A DNA stretch of 64,000 nt from Anaerolineales bacterium (GTDB lineage Bacteria > Chloroflexota > Anaerolineae > Aggregatilineales > J027): positions 806,001 to 870,000 of the forward strand of contig JACKCI010000002.1 of the NCBI GenBank assembly GCA_020634155.1, written 5' to 3'. Within the stretch, counting starts at the first letter, position 1. Every line of letters begins with the position of its first letter. Of the stretch, positions 26,817 to 33,693 are shown one piece after another. Position numbers and translations under genes: made by a program. The notes beneath the pieces were generated by a model. The model worked only from the letters and a program-made list of their open reading frames with translations, was not told the DNA's origin and searched no databases.

Positions 26817-28586
26817 ATGAGTGGCAATGACGATCCGTTGGCTGGCTTACTTGGTTCTGTCCGCCGCCAGAAAAATGTGCAAATCGACTATTTCCGTGCT
26901 GAAAAGCCCAACGATGAAAAGGGCCTCAATCCACTGGACTTATTGAGTCTGCCACCGCTTCAGCGCGATGTTGTCAATTATCTATCCCGCAAAAAACAGG
27001 CCTCACTGGATGACATTCAAGAACGCCTCAAACGCAGCCCAGAGGAAATCACCGCCGTTGCTAAAGACCTTGAAGACCTTGGCTATATCTATGAAGTCTT
27101 GATTGACGGTGTGCTGCATTATCGGGTCTATTTTGGGGGCAAGGTCAGCCGCTCTGGACGGGGTGTGCCAACCGATATTTGGGATGCGGTTGATTTAGAC
27201 AATACCGCCTTCCTCAAACAACTTTCGCTGTTTAGCCACCTTGCCGATAACCAACTCCAAGAAGTTGCCAATAAGATGACGCCCCGCCGCTACAAACGCA
27301 ACCAAGTCATTATTTGGCAGGGAGATATAGGCGACCATATTTATTTCATCAAAAATGGGATTGTGGGTATCAGCCGCCTAACGCCTGAATCACAACATGA
27401 TGAAGGCGAGATATTGGCCTATCTCAAACAAGGGGATGTCCTAGCCGAACATAATCTCTTGGAGCATCATTACGCAGCCAGTGGTACCGCCACTGCCTTA
27501 AGCGAAGTCGATGTTCTCCTTGTGCGGCGTCAAGAATTGCTCGACCTCTTGTTGGGTTATGACCAAATTGCGCTTGAACTTGCCAAGTTGCTTTCGGAAC
27601 GTTTGATGGGGATTAATACCCGCCTCAGCAGCAAGGGAGCCGACATCAAGCTCTCACTGATTTTTGGTGTGGCAGGCTGTGGCACTACCACCATCGGTAG
27701 CGCTTTGGCCCTCACCCTAGCTGATTTGACCAAGCGTAAAGCGGTCTACACCGAACATCCCAACCCTAGCCAACTACCCGAACAATTTGCCTTTGAACAT
27801 GGAAATGAAATCTATAGCCACCCAGCAGGCTATGATATTGCTATGATTGAAGGGGCGATAGGGCTACCCGCGACGGTTCGCACCACCTTAGTCATGGACC
27901 GCCTGCTCAACGACTATGCCAATATCATTGTGGGCCTTAAAGATCAGGTCGATGAGAGCATCACCTACATGCTAGAGAAAGCCAATCAAGTGGTGATTGT
28001 TACACCACCCGACGCTGAATCTTGGCGGGCGGCTACACGCTTGTTGGCAAAACTCCGGACTAGTATCCACCCTGAACGCACGAGCATTTTGCTGGTGGTC
28101 AATCGTAAATCGCCTGAACTGGAGGATGTTCCTATAGCGGGGACTGTTGATCTCGAGATTCCCTATATCTCGACCATGACACCTTTACCTGACCAAACAC
28201 TCGAAACTCTCCCTGACGCGGTAAAGGTGATTGTCAATCGCATTGCAGACCGCTTAGGGCGTACCAATCAGATTGGCATTTATATCCCCACCACCACCGA
28301 TGTCGATCAGGTTGTGGATACCTCTGGCTTCATCCAAGAGACCATTACCTTCCTTGGCGAGATTTTTGGCGGTGCATCGGCCAGCACCAATGAAGCACAT
28401 GGTGTCTGGAATAGTGACGAAGTAGGGCTAGTGAGTGAGACCATTCATATTGTGCGGACGTATGTGACACAAGCCGAGCTTGACCGCTATCTGGGTGATG
28501 TATTGGAATATGTCGAGGGCCTCAAGGATGCCTTGAAGCAAGAAGCAATGGCGTTGGAAGTCAATCAGAAGTTGATGATTATTTAA
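26817..28586 (+). CDS. winged-helix + cyclic-nucleotide-binding domain + degenerate MinD-like protein
   Basis: 589 residues. Residues 38-125: winged helix (LSLPPLQRDVVNYLSRKKQA, SRSGRGVPTDIWDAV). About 131-265: cyclic-nucleotide-binding beta roll (LSLFSHLADNQLQEVANKM, IYFIKNGIVGI). Its phosphate-binding segment reads LAEHNLLEHHYAASGTAT, so the Arg that binds cAMP in CAP is missing. From 278: a P-loop NTPase fold starting FGVAGCGTTTIGSALA, with Thr where the Walker A Lys should be, and AYDIAMIEGA-like strand later; it resembles the neighbouring MinD-like ATPase but is probably catalytically dead. The ATG has no close ribosome site; an AGGAG lies 31 bases upstream in front of an 8-codon mini-ORF that ends on this ATG. 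Likely a sensor subunit of the upstream ATPase. Confidence 0.85.
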   Translation: MSGNDDPLAGLLGSVRRQKNVQIDYFRAEKPNDEKGLNPLDLLSLPPLQRDVVNYLSRKKQASLDDIQERLKRSPEEITAVAKDLEDLGYIYEVLIDGVLHYRVYFGGKVSRSGRGVPTDIWDAVDLDNTAFLKQLSLFSHLADNQLQEVANKMTPRRYKRNQVIIWQGDIGDHIYFIKNGIVGISRLTPESQHDEGEILAYLKQGDVLAEHNLLEHHYAASGTATALSEVDVLLVRRQELLDLLLGYDQIALELAKLLSERLMGINTRLSSKGADIKLSLIFGVAGCGTTTIGSALALTLADLTKRKAVYTEHPNPSQLPEQFAFEHGNEIYSHPAGYDIAMIEGAIGLPATVRTTLVMDRLLNDYANIIVGLKDQVDESITYMLEKANQVVIVTPPDAESWRAATRLLAKLRTSIHPERTSILLVVNRKSPELEDVPIAGTVDLEIPYISTMTPLPDQTLETLPDAVKVIVNRIADRLGRTNQIGIYIPTTTDVDQVVDTSGFIQETITFLGEIFGGASASTNEAHGVWNSDEVGLVSETIHIVRTYVTQAELDRYLGDVLEYVEGLKDALKQEAMALEVNQKLMII

Positions 28587-28601
28587 AAAGGACGGGCGAT
28601 A

Positions 28602-29645
28602 ATGAATAAGTTGCCAATCAGTGGTATTTTAGTGGCGGCACTCGCGGTGAGCGGCTTAATACCGCTACTCGTCTATGCAATTACAGGCAGTATTATAGGT
28701 GGCTTGGTGGCCCTTATTGTGGCAGGCGGAGGCGCGATTGTCTTTTTGTTGCAAGCGGTTGGGCAACCTATTCATCAGCTTTCAGGTAGCACCCAAGCCT
28801 TGGAGACCGCTCTTAGCACTGATGCACCATTGGACACAAGTGCCTTTCCCCAAGTAGGTATGGTGCAAGAGGTAACAGACTTGGGCAAAAACCTACAATC
28901 AGCAATGGTTACCTTTCAGAAGCGGCTGACGGAGTTGAACTCCATGCACGCTATCAGCCAAACTATCACCTCCTCCACCCTTGACTATAGCAAGACGGTG
29001 CAATCGGTGTTGGCGGCAGTGCAGCGTGTGGTGGATTATGACGCCGCCGAGGTCGCGGTGTTGCAAGGCAATACCCTCACCGTGCAGGCGTGGTGGGGCA
29101 AAGATGGCTTTAAAGATACGACGGGTCGTGAATACCGCATCGGCAAGGGGCCAACAGGGACGATTGCCGCCACCAAAGAGCCGTTGTTTTTACCTGTTGT
29201 CCAAGCCACCGAAGACCTCCAGCGTACCATCGGCTATGCCTCAGTTGAAACTGAGTTCATTTCCAAATCGACCAAGCTGGTGATTAGCTCCTTTTTGGGT
29301 ATTCCCTTGCTCATTGGTGAACGCTTGATTGGCACCTTGACCTTAGTTCACCACGAAGCGGGCTATTTTACGGAAAACAACAAGCGTCAGTTGAACAAAT
29401 TGGCCGAAATCGCCTCAATTGCTATTGATAATGCCTTGCAAGTCCGTGACCGTGAAGAGGCTCTGCAAAGCCAAATCCGCGAGCTAAAAATTGAGATTGA
29501 CCGCGCCAAGTTAGCAACCCAAGTTAATGAGGTGGTTCAGACCGACTATTTCCAACATTTGCAGGCCAATGCCTCCAAGATGAGAGAACGCTATAATAAG
29601 CTGAATGAAGAAACACCCGCTGAGTCCGATTCAGAAAAAAGCTAA
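28602..29645 (+). CDS. membrane-anchored GAF domain sensor without output domain
   Basis: 347 residues. Two membrane helices at about residues 5-28 and 32-51 with almost no loop between them. Then a HAMP-like linker (QPIHQLSGSTQALETAL, then EVTDLGKNLQSAMVTFQKRL), a GAF domain at about 115-285 (LDYSKTVQSVLAAVQRVVDY, FLGIPLLIGERLIGTLTLVH), and a coiled coil to the end (EEALQSQIRELKIEIDRAKL). There is no histidine kinase, GGDEF or phosphatase domain, so any signal must pass to a partner protein, plausibly the MinD-like or CNB protein encoded just upstream. A ribosome site AAAGGA precedes the ATG 15 bases after the previous stop. The GAF ligand is unknown. Confidence 0.86.
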   Translation: MNKLPISGILVAALAVSGLIPLLVYAITGSIIGGLVALIVAGGGAIVFLLQAVGQPIHQLSGSTQALETALSTDAPLDTSAFPQVGMVQEVTDLGKNLQSAMVTFQKRLTELNSMHAISQTITSSTLDYSKTVQSVLAAVQRVVDYDAAEVAVLQGNTLTVQAWWGKDGFKDTTGREYRIGKGPTGTIAATKEPLFLPVVQATEDLQRTIGYASVETEFISKSTKLVISSFLGIPLLIGERLIGTLTLVHHEAGYFTENNKRQLNKLAEIASIAIDNALQVRDREEALQSQIRELKIEIDRAKLATQVNEVVQTDYFQHLQANASKMRERYNKLNEETPAESDSEKS

Positions 29646-29675
29646 TATAATGATGTAAAAGAAAGGCACAATCCA

Positions 29676-29894
29676 ATGGGAGCAATTTGCTGGATATCTG
29701 GCAAACCGGCAAATGCCGTGTGTCGGTTTTGTGGTCGTTTTGTCGCTAAAGACCATGCCTCCAAGTATCCTTATTTTTTGACGGTCTATGTCGGCGCGAA
29801 TAATATCCCTAAGGCAATGGTGGTTGCCGATGCTATCTGGTGTGGGGAATGCAAACCTGAATCGGAGCCTATCCCGATGCCACAACTCTACTAG
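29676..29894 (+). CDS. tiny putative zinc-binding protein
   Basis: 72 residues. Two CxxC pairs (CRFC at 16-19 and CGEC at 56-59) plus Cys5 and His27 suggest a single zinc knuckle. The segment between (YFLTVYVGANNIPKAMVVADAIW) is hydrophobic and beta-like. The length and the GAIC-start pattern look conserved rather than accidental. It sits between the GAF protein and the second winged-helix protein with gaps of 30 and 17 bases, an AAAGG ribosome site and the same strand, so it is a member of the cluster. Function unknown; a protein-protein adaptor is a guess. Confidence 0.75.
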   Translation: MGAICWISGKPANAVCRFCGRFVAKDHASKYPYFLTVYVGANNIPKAMVVADAIWCGECKPESEPIPMPQLY

Positions 29895-29911
29895 TAGAGA
29901 GGAGCCAACCC

Positions 29912-30346
29912 ATGACCGATGATATTTTTGATATGATTGGGGCTGCGAAAAAGCGCAAGCAACAAAAGGAAGAAGCCGAGCAACAGCAATCTGAAGATGC
30001 CCTCGACTTTTTAGGGTCATTTAAGAAGAAGATGACCAGTGGTGAGTCCTCTAAGCCTGCCGAACAAGCGGGCGTGACACCCTTGGATATTGCTGACCTG
30101 CCCGAAGACCAGAAACGCATTATGTTCTCTATGCTCCGTGATCAAAAAGCATCATCAGATGGGGTAACACTGGACGAGTTGCAAGAACAATTAGGGGCGG
30201 AGGAGTCGCTGACGGATACCCTTACCCAATTAGCTGATGAGGAGTGGCTGGTTGTAGCCGGAACCCCACCCAATGAGCGGTATAAGGTCAACCTGCGCCG
30301 CAAGCGTGGACGGCTGCGTGGCAATATCTGGTCAGCGCTGGAATAA
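29912..30346 (+). CDS. winged-helix protein sharing a module with the CNB protein
   Basis: 144 residues. Residues 1-50 are a charged, Lys/Glu/Gln-rich probably coiled segment (AAKKRKQQKEEAEQQQ). Residues 57-144 (TPLDIADLPEDQKRIMFSML ... RGNIWSALE) align over their whole length with residues 39-126 of the protein encoded at 26817: both start PLD..LP..QR/KR, have a helix-turn-helix, and end in a basic strand followed by IW-x-A. The two proteins therefore carry the same winged helix, here without nucleotide domains. RNA, DNA or protein partner is unknown. Ribosome site GAGAGGAG is strong. Confidence 0.82.
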   Translation: MTDDIFDMIGAAKKRKQQKEEAEQQQSEDALDFLGSFKKKMTSGESSKPAEQAGVTPLDIADLPEDQKRIMFSMLRDQKASSDGVTLDELQEQLGAEESLTDTLTQLADEEWLVVAGTPPNERYKVNLRRKRGRLRGNIWSALE

Positions 30347-30440
30347 CATTTATCGCTCTTAAAAAGGACTATCCTCACTAGTGATGGTCGGGGGGGCCTT
30401 GCTATCATCAGTCTAAAGTCGAGTAATGGAAGGTACCTAC

Positions 30441-30806
30441 ATGGCAGCTTTTAGCATCACCCACCCCCAATCCAACGTTATCCGTGTTTCTTTCCCCTCT
30501 AACTGGGATGCCAGCGCGGAATCAGAACCCATGTTTAAAGCGCTATTAACAGCCCTAGATGCAGTTGATGACCCCGTTCATCTGGTAATTGTGGCGAGAG
30601 ACTTGCGCCCCGTGTATACCAGTGACGGCATTCGCTCTGCCCGTGACATCCTGTTACATGACAACATTGAGACCATTATCATTGTTGCTGATGACCCCAA
30701 GCCGGGGGTGGCCCATATGTCGGCCTTCCGAGGTGAGCGTGGGTTCCCACCCGTTAACGTGGTTGGTTGTACCACTGAAGCCGAAGTTGAGCAGTACATT
30801 CGTTAA
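30441..30806 (+). CDS. STAS/SpoIIAA-like small protein
   Basis: 121 residues from the ATG at 30441, preferred over the in-frame ATG at 30426 because GGAAGG stands 7 bases before it. Alternating strands and helices (IRVSFPSNWD, VHLVIVARDL, ETIIIVADDP, VNVVGCTTEAEVEQYI) give the alpha/beta order of a STAS or SpoIIAA-like fold. I cannot see the conserved phosphorylatable Ser of anti-anti-sigma factors with certainty; TSDGIRSARD is the candidate loop. Last gene of the cluster, 94 bases after the winged-helix gene, ending at the bidirectional terminator. Role in the cluster is inferred only from position. Confidence 0.72.
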   Translation: MAAFSITHPQSNVIRVSFPSNWDASAESEPMFKALLTALDAVDDPVHLVIVARDLRPVYTSDGIRSARDILLHDNIETIIIVADDPKPGVAHMSAFRGERGFPPVNVVGCTTEAEVEQYIR

Positions 30807-30828
30807 CTGAGACCAGTTGTATCCCCTT

Positions 30829-30866
30829 CAAACAAAAAGCCACCGAAACAGGTGGCTCTTTGTTTG
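30829..30866. terminator. bidirectional terminator between the MinD-like cluster and kor operon
   Basis: CAAACAAAAAGCCACC / GGTGGCTCTTTGTTTG with a 6-base loop: GC-rich core of 7 bp flanked by A-rich and T-rich arms, so it has a T tract in both directions. It lies between two convergent genes and serves both. Confidence 0.88.
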
Positions 30867-30883
30867 GTTGTGGGTGTTACACT

Positions 30884-31435
30884 CTACATTTGAGGAGTAT
30901 GCAGGACAAGCGCTGCACCACGCTCCAAGGCCTGAAGATTGAGGTCTAGCAAATTCCGACGATGGCTTGGAATATGCCCTTCTAGGGCGTGGCGAAGCTG
31001 GTCAAGGGTCAGCAAGGGGCGAGCCGCTAACAAGGCCCCTAGCATCACGATATTGGTGAGGCGGAGATTGCCGAGTTCGTCTGCAATGTCCGTTGCGGGT
31101 ACCGCCAACATTTGAATATCCGTCCGTTGCGGTTTTTGGTCAATTAAGGATGAGTTGTAGACCAACAAGCCATTGGTAGCAACGATTGGCTCGTACTTCT
31201 CAAAGGACGGGTTGTTAAAAGCCACAGCAATTCCGGGGTAACTCACAATTGGTGAACCGATGGGTTTATCGCTCATCACTACTGTGCAGTGGGCGGTGCC
31301 GCCGCGCATCTCTGGGCCATAGCTGGGGATCCATGTGACTTCATAGTTGGCATCCATCGCGGCATAGGCCAAGAGCTGACCGACAAACATCACGCCCTGT
31401 CCACCAAAGCCTGCAAAGAGGATTTGTTCTTGCAT
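30884..31435 (-). CDS. korC: 2-oxoacid:ferredoxin oxidoreductase, gamma subunit
   Basis: 183 residues. GFGGQGVMFVGQLLAYAAM at the N-terminus and YGPEMRGGTAHCTVVMSD are the two signatures of the gamma (PorG/KorC) subunit. It helps bind CoA in the complex that converts a 2-oxoacid plus CoA and oxidised ferredoxin into acyl-CoA, CO2 and reduced ferredoxin. It starts directly at the stop of korB and is the last gene of the korDABC operon, followed by the shared terminator. Order D-A-B-C is that of 2-oxoglutarate:ferredoxin oxidoreductase; 2-oxoisovalerate specificity is not excluded by sequence alone. Confidence 0.93.
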   Translation of the reverse strand: MQEQILFAGFGGQGVMFVGQLLAYAAMDANYEVTWIPSYGPEMRGGTAHCTVVMSDKPIGSPIVSYPGIAVAFNNPSFEKYEPIVATNGLLVYNSSLIDQKPQRTDIQMLAVPATDIADELGNLRLTNIVMLGALLAARPLLTLDQLRHALEGHIPSHRRNLLDLNLQALERGAALVLHTPQM

Positions 31436-32218
31436 TTACATCAACTCCCGCACTGCATCTATCACTTTATAATCGCCGATGGGGTAATAGGGTAGCATAC
31501 TGTCTTCAACCCATTGCAGCGCCTCTTGAGGGTTCATCCCCCAGTTGGTCGGGCAACTCGAAAGCATCTCCACCATGCTAAAACCGAGACCCGCTTCTTG
31601 TACCTTTAGAGCCGTTAATAAGGCTTTCTTGGCTTTACGGACATTCTTGGCATCATGCAAAGAACGGCGCACAATATAAGCTGTACCATCCAATTGCGAG
31701 AGCAACTCACTGACCCGCATGGGGTAGCCTGCCGAGCGCACATCGCGTCCTAATGGGGAGGAGTTGGTGCGTTGACCGGGCAGCGAGGTGGGGGCCATTT
31801 GACCGCCCGTCATCCCGTAAATTGCATTATTTATAAAAACGATGGTAATGTTGTCACCGCGTGTGGCGGCATGAATGGCCTCGGCAATACCAATTGACGC
31901 GAGGTCACCATCGCCTTGATAGGTCACCACGATATTATCAGGGTTCACCCGTTTAATACCGGTTGCCATTGCAGGCGCACGTCCATGCGCCGCTTCACAT
32001 GAATCGACATTAAAGTATTTATAAGAAAACACCGAACAGCCAACCGATGCCACCAAAATAGCGCGGTCTTGCATGTGCAGTTCATCAAGGGCTTCTGCTA
32101 ACAGGCGGTGGGCCGTGCCATGCGTACAGCCGGGGCAATAATGGGTATGGACATCCGCTAGAGCAATGGGTCGCTCATAGACAACTTCCATGTTGGGGAC
32201 GCAAACTGTTGTGGACAT
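31436..32218 (-). CDS. korB: 2-oxoacid:ferredoxin oxidoreductase, beta (TPP-binding) subunit
   Basis: 260 residues. THYCPGCTHGTAHRLLAEAL is the N-terminal substrate/TPP region, and GDGDLASIGIAEAIHAA with the following NNAIYGMTGGQMAPTS is the thiamine-diphosphate/Mg binding motif (GDGD...N..YGMTGGQ). As expected for the beta subunit it has no ferredoxin clusters of its own beyond scattered Cys (CPGC, VGCSVF). Cytoplasmic. 3 bases downstream of korA and abutting korC. Confidence 0.94.
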   Translation of the reverse strand: MSTTVCVPNMEVVYERPIALADVHTHYCPGCTHGTAHRLLAEALDELHMQDRAILVASVGCSVFSYKYFNVDSCEAAHGRAPAMATGIKRVNPDNIVVTYQGDGDLASIGIAEAIHAATRGDNITIVFINNAIYGMTGGQMAPTSLPGQRTNSSPLGRDVRSAGYPMRVSELLSQLDGTAYIVRRSLHDAKNVRKAKKALLTALKVQEAGLGFSMVEMLSSCPTNWGMNPQEALQWVEDSMLPYYPIGDYKVIDAVRELM

Positions 32219-32221
32219 CGC

Positions 32222-33310
32222 TTAAACTCTCTCCTTATCGCGTAGCCGAATCGCAAGGCGCTTGTAGTGGGTATCAATCGCGTCGAGGATTTCATCAGGC
32301 ATGGGGACAACCCCACCCATCCGACCATAGAAGCCAACTGGTATTTGTCCACTTACGGCTAACCGCACGTCTTCGAGCATTTGCCCTGCATTCATTTCAA
32401 CAACCAGCACGGCTTCAATCTCATCTGTCAGTTCCGAGAGACGCTTTTCGGGGAAAGGCCAGAGCGTTTGGGGGCGTAATAACCCGACCTTCATGCCGCG
32501 TTCCCGTGCTTCTTCAACCGCCGAATATGCGATACGGCCTGCGGTACCGTAGCCCACGACCAATAAGTCCATGTCTTCGGTCCAATGCTCGACCCAACGG
32601 GCCTCGCTCTTCTTCACTTCCTTAAGTTTGGCTTGCACCTTAAGGTTATAGGCCTCCATCTCATGGCCTTCCAGATAAATGGAGGTGATTATATTCGGGT
32701 CACGGTCTATGGCACCTGTTAACGCCCACTCTGGACGCTTTTCATTAACAGGGCGCATCTCAGGCAGTTCGGCGGGTTCCATCATCTGCCCAATTTGACC
32801 ATCCGCCGCCACAATCACAATATGGCGGTAATACTCAGCAAGGTCAAATGCCAGCACCGTGAAGTCAATTGCCTCTTGTACAGAAGCGGGTGCTAACACG
32901 ATGGGGTGATAGTCCCCATGACCTGCCGAGCGCGTGACCTGAAAGTAGTCCCCTTGGGAGGGGAGGATATTGCCCAACCCCGGTCCACCGCGCATGACAT
33001 CGATCAGCACCGTTGGAATATCAGAGCCAGCAATATAAGATAGTCCCTCTTGCATAAGGCTGATACCGGGGCTAGACGATGAAGTCATGACCCGTACTCC
33101 TGTGCAGGCGGCACCGTAGACCATATTGATTGCTGCGACTTCGCTCTCGGCCTGCAAAAACACCCGCCCTAGCTCAACCATCCGTTTGGAAAGATGTTCG
33201 AGCAATTCGGTTTGGGGGGTAATGGGGTAGCCGAAGTAAGCCTGCAATCCTGCGCGGACTGCCGCTTCTGCAATCGCAACATTACCCTTCAACATTTCTT
33301 TTGCCATCAA
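32222..33310 (-). CDS. korA: 2-oxoacid:ferredoxin oxidoreductase, alpha subunit
   Basis: 362 residues. EMLKGNVAIAEAAVRAGLQA followed by YFGYPITPQTELLEH is the classic alpha-subunit start; MTSSSSPGISLMQEGLSYIAGSDIPTV broken by SSPG is the pyrimidine-binding region. GGPGLGNILPSQGDY and GHGDYHPIVLAPASVQEAID are also typical of KorA. No fused gamma domain, in agreement with the separate korC. Two adjacent ATGs (MMAKEM) exist; the second is equally plausible. 10 bases after the ferredoxin gene. Confidence 0.94.
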   Translation of the reverse strand: MMAKEMLKGNVAIAEAAVRAGLQAYFGYPITPQTELLEHLSKRMVELGRVFLQAESEVAAINMVYGAACTGVRVMTSSSSPGISLMQEGLSYIAGSDIPTVLIDVMRGGPGLGNILPSQGDYFQVTRSAGHGDYHPIVLAPASVQEAIDFTVLAFDLAEYYRHIVIVAADGQIGQMMEPAELPEMRPVNEKRPEWALTGAIDRDPNIITSIYLEGHEMEAYNLKVQAKLKEVKKSEARWVEHWTEDMDLLVVGYGTAGRIAYSAVEEARERGMKVGLLRPQTLWPFPEKRLSELTDEIEAVLVVEMNAGQMLEDVRLAVSGQIPVGFYGRMGGVVPMPDEILDAIDTHYKRLAIRLRDKERV

Positions 33311-33319
33311 AAAACCTCC

Positions 33320-33553
33320 CTACGCCCTGACTCTTACTTCACGGTAAACCGTGATACAGGCATCGGGGCAGACTACCGTACAGATGGCACAACCTGTACA
33401 CTTATTGTCGGGGTCAACTAAAACTGCGGGGTGATAGCCTTTTGCATTCAGCACATTGTCGTCAATTTCGATTACTTCTTGAGGACATGCTGCAAGGCAG
33501 AGGGTACACCCTTTGCAACGAGCTTGATCGATAATTATTGTTCCTCTTGCCAT
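33320..33553 (-). CDS. korD: 2x[4Fe-4S] ferredoxin subunit of 2-oxoacid oxidoreductase
   Basis: 77 residues from the ATG at 33553, chosen over an upstream ATG (33586) because a perfect AGGAGG stands 7 bases before it. Two cluster motifs CKGCTLCLAACP and CTGCAICTVVCP give two [4Fe-4S] centres that accept electrons from the TPP site. First gene of the operon. Being encoded with korABC, it is a subunit rather than the free electron carrier. Confidence 0.94.
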   Translation of the reverse strand: MARGTIIIDQARCKGCTLCLAACPQEVIEIDDNVLNAKGYHPAVLVDPDNKCTGCAICTVVCPDACITVYREVRVRA

Positions 33554-33693
33554 GACTCGCCTCCTATCGTCTTTATCGTAGTCCACCGCCCGATTTCAAA
33601 GTAGTACAGAATGACACTTCTGATGACGTAGGTTGTCATTCATGATAAACTTGCCAATGATTACAACACATCGCACCCATGAGGAATCCTTTG

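Noticed and set aside
28602..29645. A sensor histidine kinase
   Set aside because: The protein ends in a coiled coil after GAF; no H-box or ATPase domain.
25775..30806. A genomic island integrated at tRNA-Arg
   Set aside because: No integrase, no direct repeat of the tRNA 3' end found by eye, and the composition looks like the neighbourhood.
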